Below, piece after piece: positions 1-6,476 of a DNA stretch of 8,073 nt. Source of the DNA: Brooklawnia sp050943675 (GTDB lineage Bacteria > Actinomycetota > Actinomycetes > Propionibacteriales > Propionibacteriaceae). Made by a program: the position numbers and the translations under genes. Under the pieces are notes generated by a model. That model had not been told where the DNA came from. It saw only the letters and a program-made list of their open reading frames with translations, and did not search any database. Positions within the stretch are counted from its first letter, which is position 1; each line of letters opens with the position of its first letter. The stretch covers positions 1 through 8,073 of the forward strand of contig JBMNPP010000127.1 in assembly GCA_050943675.1 (NCBI GenBank), in the 5' to 3' direction.

Positions 1-739
1 TGCCGGGCCGCACTCCCCCGCCGATCTGGTCATCTTCGCGGTCAAGGACCGCCACCTGGACGACGCGATCAGCCAGGCCGAGGCCGTCATCGCACCGCAC
101 ACCCTGATCATCTCGGTGATGAACGGACTCGATTCCGAAGAACGGATTGCCGAGCGCTTCAGCACCGGGCAGGTACTGCTGTGCGTGGCCCTGGGCATGG
201 ACGCCGAACGCAACGGCCCCGAGATCTCATTCCGGCAGCCCGGACGGCTGCTGGTTGGTGAATCCCGCAACGACCCGTCATCACCGGGCCCAGCGGTACG
301 ACGCGTCCAGCAGGCCCTGGACCGGGCGGGGCTGACCTGGCAGACCCCGGCCGACATGGACTACCAGATCTGGTGGAAGTTCATGGTGAATGTGGGCATC
401 AACCAGGCCTCGGCGCTCTTGCGCGCCCCTTACGGGGCATTCCAGCCCGACGGTGATGCCCGCCAACTGATGTTCGCCCTGATGGACGAGGTGGTCTCGG
501 TTGCCCAGCCCGCCGGGGTCGACCTGGGCACCGATGGCCGGCAGGCCTGGAGCAGGGTGCTGGCCACGATGCCCGAGCAGGGCTGGACGTCCATGGCCCA
601 GGACGTGCTGGCCGGACGCGCCACCGAGGTGGAGGCCTTCGCGGGGCGAGTAGTGGCCCTGGGGGCGCGGTACGGCATCCCCACCCCTTACAACCAGGCG
701 GCACTGTGGATACTGCGTGCCCAGGAGCCAACCGGCTGA
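1..739 (+). CDS. Ketopantoate reductase (PanE/ApbA) family protein, 5'-truncated by the window edge
   Basis: The family reduces 2-dehydropantoate to pantoate with NADPH in the cytosol, for pantothenate and CoA synthesis. The reading frame is open from base 2 and gives 245 visible codons. Family proteins are about 300 residues, so roughly 55-65 N-terminal residues, including the GxGxxG nucleotide-binding loop, lie upstream. In visible numbering, the frame shows a VIFAVK strand (Lys15), an MNG motif (Asn41) matching the NADPH/substrate-side Asn of the E. coli enzyme, and a WWKFMVNVGIN helix (Lys126, Asn130, Asn134) matching the catalytic Lys and substrate-binding Asn residues. Near the C-terminus comes the usual S-x3-D-x3-GR-x-TE-x-E segment. 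The family is rich in paralogues, so the exact substrate is uncertain. It converges on the esterase gene with only 5 bp between stop codons. No biosynthetic partner gene is visible. The family call is firm; true PanE function is only likely. Confidence 0.88.
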   Translation, partial: AGPHSPADLVIFAVKDRHLDDAISQAEAVIAPHTLIISVMNGLDSEERIAERFSTGQVLLCVALGMDAERNGPEISFRQPGRLLVGESRNDPSSPGPAVRRVQQALDRAGLTWQTPADMDYQIWWKFMVNVGINQASALLRAPYGAFQPDGDARQLMFALMDEVVSVAQPAGVDLGTDGRQAWSRVLATMPEQGWTSMAQDVLAGRATEVEAFAGRVVALGARYGIPTPYNQAALWILRAQEPTG

Positions 740-751
740 GGGCCTCAGCCG
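733..751. terminator. Stem-loop between convergent genes, probable bidirectional terminator
   Basis: Bases 733-740 (CGGCTGAG) pair perfectly with 744-751 (CTCAGCCG) around a GGC loop, an 8-bp GC-rich stem. The TGA of the plus-strand reductase gene (737-739) lies in one arm, and the TGA of the minus-strand esterase gene (745-747 on the plus strand) lies in the other. No T-tract follows on either side, so this is not a classical Rho-independent terminator. U-less hairpins at convergent gene ends are common in GC-rich actinobacteria. The terminator role is inference; the perfect pairing is seen directly. Confidence 0.55.
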
Positions 752-1398
752 AGGATCTCGCGCACCTTCTCGGCGACGGCCTTACCGACGACCTCGTTGT
801 TCTCCGGCGTCCAGTGGATACCGTCGACACCATCTGTGGTGATCAACTGGCCGACATCAAGGAATCCGACGCCCATGAACTCGGCCAACGCCTTGTACAA
901 CCGGCCAAGCTCAGCGCTCTTGGCGGGTCCGTCAGCGAACAGTTCAGCGAACCACGGATTCGGCCGGTCAGCCACCGGGGGTGGGGCCAGCAGCAGGGTC
1001 GCCGGGGCCGGGTAGGAGGTGCCGACACCGCCGGCCGAGGTGGCGATCTGGCCGAGCAGGATGCTCATGCCTGCCGCGATGTCGAACGGTGTGCGGTGCA
1101 GGTGGGACTTGGTGTCGTTGGTGCCGACCATGATGATCACCAGGTCGAGCGGCAGGTGGGTGGCCAGCGCCGAGGGCAGGTACTCCGCACCGTTCAGCCG
1201 CGGGTCAGTGGGGTCGTCCACATTGGTGGTGCGCCCGCTCAGGCCCTCCTCGACAACCTCATAGCCATCGCCCAGGGCGGCCATCATCTGGCCGGTCCAG
1301 CGGGTCTGGAATGGGTACCGTTCAGTCGGCACCCCCTCGGCCATCGGGATCCAGCCCCAGGTCAGGGAATCACCGAAGCACATGATGCGTTTTGACAT
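745..1398 (-). CDS. SGNH/GDSL-family aryl esterase/acyltransferase (MsAcT-like)
   Basis: This 217-residue serine hydrolase has all the SGNH blocks: GDSLTWG with nucleophile Ser11, the block II Gly in EEGLSGR, GTND with Asn94, and DGIHW with Asp192 and His195. It resembles, from memory and nearly motif for motif, the Mycobacterium smegmatis aryl esterase MsAcT (216 residues; Ser11, Asp192, His195), including TNxDDPTDPRLNG and ATHLPLDLVIIM. That enzyme hydrolyses small esters and also transfers acyl groups to alcohols in water. I start at the second in-frame ATG (1396-1398) because GGAGGG lies just before it and the numbering then matches MsAcT; a start at 1410 would add four residues and has no Shine-Dalgarno sequence. 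No signal peptide is visible, so it is probably cytoplasmic. It is co-directional with the redox genes, 125 bp downstream. The natural substrate is unknown. Confidence 0.93.
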   Translation of the reverse strand: MSKRIMCFGDSLTWGWIPMAEGVPTERYPFQTRWTGQMMAALGDGYEVVEEGLSGRTTNVDDPTDPRLNGAEYLPSALATHLPLDLVIIMVGTNDTKSHLHRTPFDIAAGMSILLGQIATSAGGVGTSYPAPATLLLAPPPVADRPNPWFAELFADGPAKSAELGRLYKALAEFMGVGFLDVGQLITTDGVDGIHWTPENNEVVGKAVAEKVREILG

Positions 1399-1523
1399 GC
1401 TGCCCTCCATTGGACAAGTCGTTCAAACGGGTTGCCAAAAGCCTACTGATCCCCAACCATGGCCACCGCTGAACAGCCCAAAGCAAGTGCGGACGACCCG
1501 CTGGCCGGACCCGTCCGGACCGC
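1399..1523 (-). other. Intergenic gap between the Nfn-like and esterase genes
   Basis: This 125-bp stretch is the only intergenic space of any size in the window. It contains a short inverted repeat (CCGGAC at 1505-1510, GTCCGG at 1513-1518) just past the stop codon of the Nfn-like gene. The loop is only 2-4 nt and no T-run follows, so I do not call it a terminator. I found no convincing -35/-10 pair reading toward the esterase. The esterase may have its own promoter here or be read through from the redox operon; the sequence does not decide. Confidence 0.4.
1403..1408 (-). promoter_or_regulatory. Ribosome binding site of the esterase gene
   Basis: On the minus strand GGAGGG lies 4 nt before the ATG at 1398-1396. 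It overlaps the alternative upstream ATG (1410-1408), which itself has no purine-rich sequence before it. This decides the start in favour of 1398. Confidence 0.7.
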
Positions 1524-4349
1524 TCAGAGCCCAGACTTCAGCAGGCTTTCTGCCTCCTGTGTCTTGAACAGGTTGAACCTGGGCAGGAACTTGTCCCAGT
1601 CGATCGAGTGCGCCTCCAGTTCGGGTCCGTCGATGCAGGCGTGCTTGCGTACCAGCCGTCCGCGCACCACCACCGGCACCATGCAGGCACCACACATGCC
1701 GGTGGCATCGACCATGATCGAGTTCAGTGAGGCCCAGGTGGGCACCCCATATGGCTTCGACAGGTCGGACACCGAACGCATCATCAGCGGCGGGCCGATG
1801 GTAGTGATCGCAGCGATCGGGCGTTGCTCGCCTCGCCGGTTGGCCTCCAGCATCTCCTTCAGTGGCACGGTAACGAAACCCTCGTTGCCGAACGAGCCGT
1901 CGTTGCTGGTGTAAACCACATCGAGTTGGTCACCGAACTCGGCCTGTAGCCCGTCAACCCGTTCGCCCTGGCCCACCCAGAACAGCGCCTCGGCGTTGCG
2001 GAACCCCGCGATCAGGGTCACATGGTTGCCGATGCGCAGGTGCTCACGGGCGATCGGGTAGACCGGCGGCAACCCGACCCCGCCAGCGGTGAAGACCACC
2101 GGGTGGCCTTCGGGCACTGGTTCGATCTGGCTGGGCTGCCCCAGGGGACCGGCGATACCGGCCAGTTCGTCGCCCACCTGAAACTGGTTGATCGCCCTGG
2201 TGCTGGTACCCATGGCCTGGATCACCAGCACGATGGTGCCAGCCTTGGCATCCCAATCGGCCAGGGTGAGCAGAATCAGCTCACCTTTCGGTTCGCCCAG
2301 GACCCGGACGAATTGCCCCGGTTGAGCGGCCCGGGCGATAACTGGCGCGTAGACCTCGAGCTCCACGATGGCCGGGCCCAACTGGCGGCGCCCCGTGATG
2401 ACATTGCGGGCGGCAGCGGTCTCGGAATACGTCCGCGCGGTGGACACCATGTGCCTGATCTCGGCGGCCGGCAGCAATGAGGCCTCCCTGATCTCACGCG
2501 CTGCAGCCTGCCCATCGCCAGCTGCCTTGACAGCAGTTGACCCGCCGCGGGTGGCGTCCCCTCCCGGATAGACCCCGTCCAGTGAGGTGGCCTGGCTGCC
2601 CTCGGTCAGTTCGAGGGCACCGGCAGTGGTCACGATCAGATCGGGTTCTGAATCGCGGATGATCGGGTTGGCCGAGTTGCCCAGTGCCATGATCACCAGG
2701 TCAGCGTCCACAGTCTCGGTTTCGCCAGTCGCCACCGGACGGCGGCGACCCGATGCATCCGGCTCTCCCAGTGCCATGACTTCCAGCGTCGCGGCCCGGA
2801 CGAAGCCAGTGCGGTCATCCCCGATGAATTCGCTGGGTGAGCGCAGCGCGGCCAACCGGACACCCTCTTCGAGCGCGTGCTCAAGCTCTTCCACCCGAGC
2901 TGGCATCTCGTCGCGGGTCCGGCGATAGCAGATGGTGACGTGCCCACCAAGCCGGCGGGCAGTGCGGGCGGCGTCCATGGCTGTATTGCCCCCACCGACC
3001 ACCATCACCTGTTTGCCACGGCAGGCCGGAAGTGGTGTCTGGTAACCATCGCGGTGGCCCTGCATGAGGTTTACCCGGGTGAGGAATTCGTTGGCGCTCA
3101 TCACATTGAGCAGGTGCTCGCCGGGCACATTCATGAACCGCGGCAGCCCGGCGCCCGAGCCCACAAAGATGTGGGCGAATCCGGCGTCCTTGAGTTCGGC
3201 CAGGGTGGCGGTCTTGCCGACCACGAAGTTGCGAACGAACTTGCCGCCGAGGGCCTCGATCTTTTCGACCACGTCATCGATCAGGCTATTGGGTAACCGG
3301 AATTCTGGAATCCCGTACCGCAGGACACCCCCCAGCTCATGGAAGGCCTCGAAGACCGTGACCGGGTGACCCTCGGCAGCGAGCAGGAAGGCATTGATCA
3401 GCCCTGACGGACCCGACCCGACCACCGCGATCGGCGGGCGGGTGGCGACCTGCCACGGGTTGGGCAGGCCGGCGTACTTCTCCACATTGCCGCCCGGATT
3501 GACCAGCCGTTCACGCTGCGGCAGGAACCATTCGAGTTGCCCGATCTCGATGGGCCGCCCTGAATGCACACACACCGACTGGCATTGAAGTTCTTGCGGA
3601 CAGACCCGTCCAGTCACATTCGGTAGCGGGTTGATCGACTCAATGAGGTCCATCGCCTCACGGAAGTGCCCGGTACCCAGCAGCCGCATCATGTCCGGGA
3701 TCGCCACCTCGACCGGGCAGCCACCCTTCGGCTCACGGTGGGCACCCAGCAACTCACCGAGCTGGCAGGGCCGGTCAGCGCACTGCTTGTCGCGCAATGC
3801 CTCCAGCCACACGAACAGGTCAACCTCACGCTGGCTGTACCCCAGCCCCAGGTAGCCCAGGTAGCCCTGGTTGACCAACTCGAAGTCGGTGCTGCGGGCC
3901 TGCGCGTCGCGCACATATGGCGGTATGGACGAGTTCGCCGGCCAGCCGCGGCTGAGCCCCTCGAAGAATGGATAGCGGTGGGCAAGGTGGGTGTCCAGTG
4001 CGCTGATGAATTTCCTCTTGCCGCCCAGCGGCAGGTTCCACACGAACCGCATCAACACCAGCGAGGCATCGTTGCCGGCCAGCAGCTTGCCCCACAGGGT
4101 CTGGATGAACTCGGCCGACAGTTCCGACTGACGGAATTCGGCAGCTACCGCACCCATGCCATCAGCGATGAACATCTCACGAAATGCCCGTGGATTTGTC
4201 TGCAACCGGCGACCGAGCAGGTCCATCTGCTGCCGGTAGGTTTCGACCGCCTCGGAGCGGGCCAGTTCCTCGACCTCCTCGGCGGTTTGCGCCAGGGCCT
4301 GGGAAGCGCTCAGGTAGCGGTTCAACTCGTCCCGCATGTGTGTGGTCAT
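1524..4349 (-). CDS. Fused NfnL-NfnS-type NAD(P)H:ferredoxin oxidoreductase with an N-terminal extension
   Basis: This 941-residue flavoprotein probably exchanges electrons between ferredoxin and NAD(P)(H) in the cytosol. Residues 1 to about 155 match no domain I know. Residues about 156-275 are a GltD/NfnL-type double [4Fe-4S] domain: Cys190, 195, 211, 250, 256, 260 and Glu273, with Asp187 where the first Cys normally sits. Residues 306-620 are the GltD/NfnL flavoprotein core: the FAD loop VVGSGPSG, a second Rossmann loop VGGGNTA at 451-457, YRRTRDEMPA at 475-484 (typical of NADPH-binding GltD relatives), and GGDATRGG near 596. Residues about 635-941 are PyrK/NfnS-like: PGQFVRV (FAD), GPLGQP, AGGVGLPP (nucleotide), and Asp881, Cys886, Cys889, Cys905 fitting the Asp/3-Cys [2Fe-2S] site of NfnS. 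The gene follows the NifJ-type gene after 9 bp with a good Shine-Dalgarno sequence, so the two are probably cotranscribed. Electron bifurcation is inferred from domain content only. A plain glutamate synthase small subunit or dihydropyrimidine dehydrogenase is less likely, given the PyrK-like half and the missing partner domains. Confidence 0.85.
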   Translation of the reverse strand: MTTHMRDELNRYLSASQALAQTAEEVEELARSEAVETYRQQMDLLGRRLQTNPRAFREMFIADGMGAVAAEFRQSELSAEFIQTLWGKLLAGNDASLVLMRFVWNLPLGGKRKFISALDTHLAHRYPFFEGLSRGWPANSSIPPYVRDAQARSTDFELVNQGYLGYLGLGYSQREVDLFVWLEALRDKQCADRPCQLGELLGAHREPKGGCPVEVAIPDMMRLLGTGHFREAMDLIESINPLPNVTGRVCPQELQCQSVCVHSGRPIEIGQLEWFLPQRERLVNPGGNVEKYAGLPNPWQVATRPPIAVVGSGPSGLINAFLLAAEGHPVTVFEAFHELGGVLRYGIPEFRLPNSLIDDVVEKIEALGGKFVRNFVVGKTATLAELKDAGFAHIFVGSGAGLPRFMNVPGEHLLNVMSANEFLTRVNLMQGHRDGYQTPLPACRGKQVMVVGGGNTAMDAARTARRLGGHVTICYRRTRDEMPARVEELEHALEEGVRLAALRSPSEFIGDDRTGFVRAATLEVMALGEPDASGRRRPVATGETETVDADLVIMALGNSANPIIRDSEPDLIVTTAGALELTEGSQATSLDGVYPGGDATRGGSTAVKAAGDGQAAAREIREASLLPAAEIRHMVSTARTYSETAAARNVITGRRQLGPAIVELEVYAPVIARAAQPGQFVRVLGEPKGELILLTLADWDAKAGTIVLVIQAMGTSTRAINQFQVGDELAGIAGPLGQPSQIEPVPEGHPVVFTAGGVGLPPVYPIAREHLRIGNHVTLIAGFRNAEALFWVGQGERVDGLQAEFGDQLDVVYTSNDGSFGNEGFVTVPLKEMLEANRRGEQRPIAAITTIGPPLMMRSVSDLSKPYGVPTWASLNSIMVDATGMCGACMVPVVVRGRLVRKHACIDGPELEAHSIDWDKFLPRFNLFKTQEAESLLKSGL

Positions 4350-4354
4350 GGCAG

Positions 4355-4360
4355 CACCTC
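4355..4360 (-). promoter_or_regulatory. Ribosome binding site of the Nfn-like gene
   Basis: On the minus strand GAGGTG lies 5 nt before the ATG at 4349-4347 and overlaps the TGA stop (4361-4359) of the oxidoreductase gene. This fixes the start and suggests translational coupling. The next in-frame ATG, four codons on, has no such site. Confidence 0.75.
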
Positions 4361-6476
4361 AGTGGATGATCTCGGCGTCACAGTTGGCGATGACCTTGGC
4401 GATGCGTTGCCGCAATTCATCGGTCACCTCAACACCGTCCAGGGCACCGGGGATGAGCCGGGCGGCCTGGACGGCCTGACCATCGACGATCACCTTGGTG
4501 CGTTCAAACAGCTCGGGCAGTTCCTGCCAGCAGGTCTTGCAGTCGGTGCAAAGGGCGATGTCGTCAGGATCGAGCCGCACTATCGGTTGACCTGCTGGCT
4601 GGGCAGCTGGTGCCGTCTGGGGCGTGGGGGCACCGGTGCCCAGGCTGCCGAATCCTCCACCGAAGCTGGTCACCGGCTGGGCAGTGGTGGATGCCGCCAG
4701 CTCGCTCATGGCACGGGCGATCTCGTCCATCGAGCTCTCCCGGGCCTCCATCGCCTGGTCGTAGCGGGCCTGGAGTGCGGCCAGGTCTTCAGCATGCAGT
4801 GCGCTCAGCTGGTCGATGTTGACCCCTGCCAGGTACTGCAGCAACTGCCAGTTGCGGCGGCGCCGCTCGACCAACAGGATGATCGTGGGGCTCACCTTCA
4901 GCCTGGTCAGCCGCTGGGCGGCATCGGTGGCCCAGATGTACGGCACATGGGCACCACGCTGCGCCTCGGGCAATTCGATGTACTCGTGCACCGGCAACCC
5001 GATCTGCTCCTCATCGACCGGCAGGGGGCTGAACTGCTTGCGGAAGCGCGGCTCGGCGTAGGCGAAGTCTGCGGGTGTCAGCGGGGTCTCCATCAACTGC
5101 AGTGCGCCGTCGGCGTCCAGGTATTCCAGGGTCTGCGTGGTCCAGGTGCTCGTCGGGTCTGGATTGCCCTCCAGGTCGAACCAGTCGTGCAGCATCTCGC
5201 CGTTGCGGGGGTCGTGCACGAAGACCGGCGCCATCCGTGATTCCACGGCCAGCCGGCCACGCTGGTTGGACATGTTATCGGCGATGCCATGCTCGCTCTG
5301 GCATGGGGTGTAGACGTCCATCACCGCGGCGCCGTCGTTGTAGGTGAGCATCTTCATGGTGTTGCGCAGGAAGTGGCCCTGGAGCGCGGTGGCCGTTGCC
5401 ACCACGAAGGTGCCGGGGTGGAAGGCAGCCAGCACACCGAGCTCCTTGCGGTGCTCCTGTTTGCCGGCACCCTTCGACCCCACGCGGGCCAGATCGGAAT
5501 CCTGCGCGGTGTAGCTGGCTGTGGATGCCTGCCCACCTGTGTTGGAGTAGGCCCCGGTGTCGAGCACCATGATCTTCAGCGGTGTCGGAGAACTGATCAC
5601 CCGCGACAGCGCACCGAAACCGATGTCATAGGACGCGCCGTCCCCACCGATGGTCAGCACCGTCGGCATCAGCGCCAACTCGTCGTCGGTGAAGTCCGAC
5701 CATTCGAGCATCGCAAGTTCGTGGTCGTGCACGGCCGGGTCATAGGCCTGTGCAAGCTCGAGCCGAGCGGTGCGCAGTGCCTTCACCAGGTCGACGGTCT
5801 GGCTCGCCAGCCCCTCGAAGATGCCCTTGGCCAGCGGCTGGGCATCCTGGAAGAGGCTGTTGACCCACGGATCAGTGAATGCGTTGTACGGCATGGTCGA
5901 GGCGTAGACGCTGGAGCACCCGGTCGAGTTGGCGACCACGGTGGTCGCTGGGCCCTTGCCGGTTGGGCCGCCCTCCAGCAGGTACAGGCCCGATTCGAGT
6001 TGTGCCAGCGCGCTGCGCACCCGCTCGCGACGCGGCGTGGGTTGGTCGCCCATTCCCTCCAGCAGGCTCTGCAGCTGCTCGACGGTCGACTCGATCGCGA
6101 TCCGCTGCTCGGCCTGCCGCTTGGCGCCCAACGCATGGCTGGTGGCCACCATCATGCGGGTGCTGGTGATCTCACCGCAACCCCGGCAGCCGCCGTGGCC
6201 TCCGGTGACCGAGTAGTAGTTGTTCCGGTCCAGGAAGAGCCGTTTGATGTCGCCCCCGGGCACCACGGCATCAGCGGTGAACCGGGTCGGGGTGTTGGGG
6301 GTCTTCGCCAGGAATTCCAGACTCGATTCCAGGCCGTCCTCGATGTCAGGGGTCTGATCGGCGGCGGTCAGTGCACCCGGCCCGCACACGTCGACACATT
6401 CCAGGCAGCCGGTGCACTTGTATGGGTCGATGGTGACCGAGTACAAACCGCCGCTGCCCGGTGATTCCTTCTCCAA
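4359..6476 (-). CDS. nifJ: Pyruvate/2-oxoacid:ferredoxin oxidoreductase (NifJ type), C-terminal part after a frameshift
   Basis: This ORF is the C-terminal 705 codons of a NifJ-type enzyme, which converts pyruvate and CoA to acetyl-CoA and CO2 while reducing ferredoxin. It opens inside the protein: the first codon (6476-6474) is a TTG with no Shine-Dalgarno sequence, in the conserved stretch LEKESPGSGG, and the true frame joins the upstream ORF at 6489-6493. In local numbering it carries: [4Fe-4S] ligands Cys21, 24, 27, 31; the thiamine-diphosphate domain with GCRGCGE (Cys97, Cys100), NSTGCSS (Cys187) and PCQSEHG (Cys392), matching the proximal-cluster ligands; and GGDGASYDIG (277-286) followed by DTGAYSNTGGQ, the Mg-ThDP site. 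Residues about 500-590 resemble the usual C-terminal arm. Residues about 595-632 are a Gly/Ala/Pro/Gln-rich linker. Residues 635-705 look like a one-cluster ferredoxin (Cys643, 646, 649, then Cys699), an unusual fusion. The Nfn-like gene starts 9 bp after the stop. Confidence 0.88.
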   Translation of the reverse strand: MEKESPGSGGLYSVTIDPYKCTGCLECVDVCGPGALTAADQTPDIEDGLESSLEFLAKTPNTPTRFTADAVVPGGDIKRLFLDRNNYYSVTGGHGGCRGCGEITSTRMMVATSHALGAKRQAEQRIAIESTVEQLQSLLEGMGDQPTPRRERVRSALAQLESGLYLLEGGPTGKGPATTVVANSTGCSSVYASTMPYNAFTDPWVNSLFQDAQPLAKGIFEGLASQTVDLVKALRTARLELAQAYDPAVHDHELAMLEWSDFTDDELALMPTVLTIGGDGASYDIGFGALSRVISSPTPLKIMVLDTGAYSNTGGQASTASYTAQDSDLARVGSKGAGKQEHRKELGVLAAFHPGTFVVATATALQGHFLRNTMKMLTYNDGAAVMDVYTPCQSEHGIADNMSNQRGRLAVESRMAPVFVHDPRNGEMLHDWFDLEGNPDPTSTWTTQTLEYLDADGALQLMETPLTPADFAYAEPRFRKQFSPLPVDEEQIGLPVHEYIELPEAQRGAHVPYIWATDAAQRLTRLKVSPTIILLVERRRRNWQLLQYLAGVNIDQLSALHAEDLAALQARYDQAMEARESSMDEIARAMSELAASTTAQPVTSFGGGFGSLGTGAPTPQTAPAAQPAGQPIVRLDPDDIALCTDCKTCWQELPELFERTKVIVDGQAVQAARLIPGALDGVEVTDELRQRIAKVIANCDAEIIH

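Noticed and set aside
706..1395. Plus-strand ORF (229 codons) overlapping the esterase gene
   Set aside because: The minus strand encodes a complete SGNH hydrolase with every catalytic block, so this frame is its antisense shadow.
1505..1518. Inverted repeat after the Nfn-like gene as a Rho-independent terminator
   Set aside because: The stem is only 5-6 bp with a 2-4 nt loop and is not followed by a T-run on the transcribed side.
1524..4349. Annotation as glutamate synthase small subunit (GltD) or dihydropyrimidine dehydrogenase
   Set aside because: The C-terminal third is a PyrK/NfnS-like FAD, NAD and [2Fe-2S] module, which GltD lacks. There is no dihydropyrimidine-binding barrel, and no glutamate synthase large subunit is adjacent in the window.
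3666..5240. Long plus-strand ORF (524 codons) antisense to the Nfn-like and NifJ-type genes
   Set aside because: It crosses the boundary between two well-supported minus-strand genes, its product is rich in Gln, Gly, Leu and His with no recognisable domain, and long antisense frames are expected in GC-rich coding DNA.
5289..6464. Plus-strand ORF (391 codons) antisense to the ThDP domain
   Set aside because: Mirror of a conserved catalytic domain, low-complexity product, no ribosome binding site or family resemblance.
4359..6476. The C-terminal half as an independent gene starting at the TTG at 6476
   Set aside because: No Shine-Dalgarno sequence precedes the TTG, which lies within a conserved stretch of the full-length enzyme, and the domains upstream continue in the other frame.
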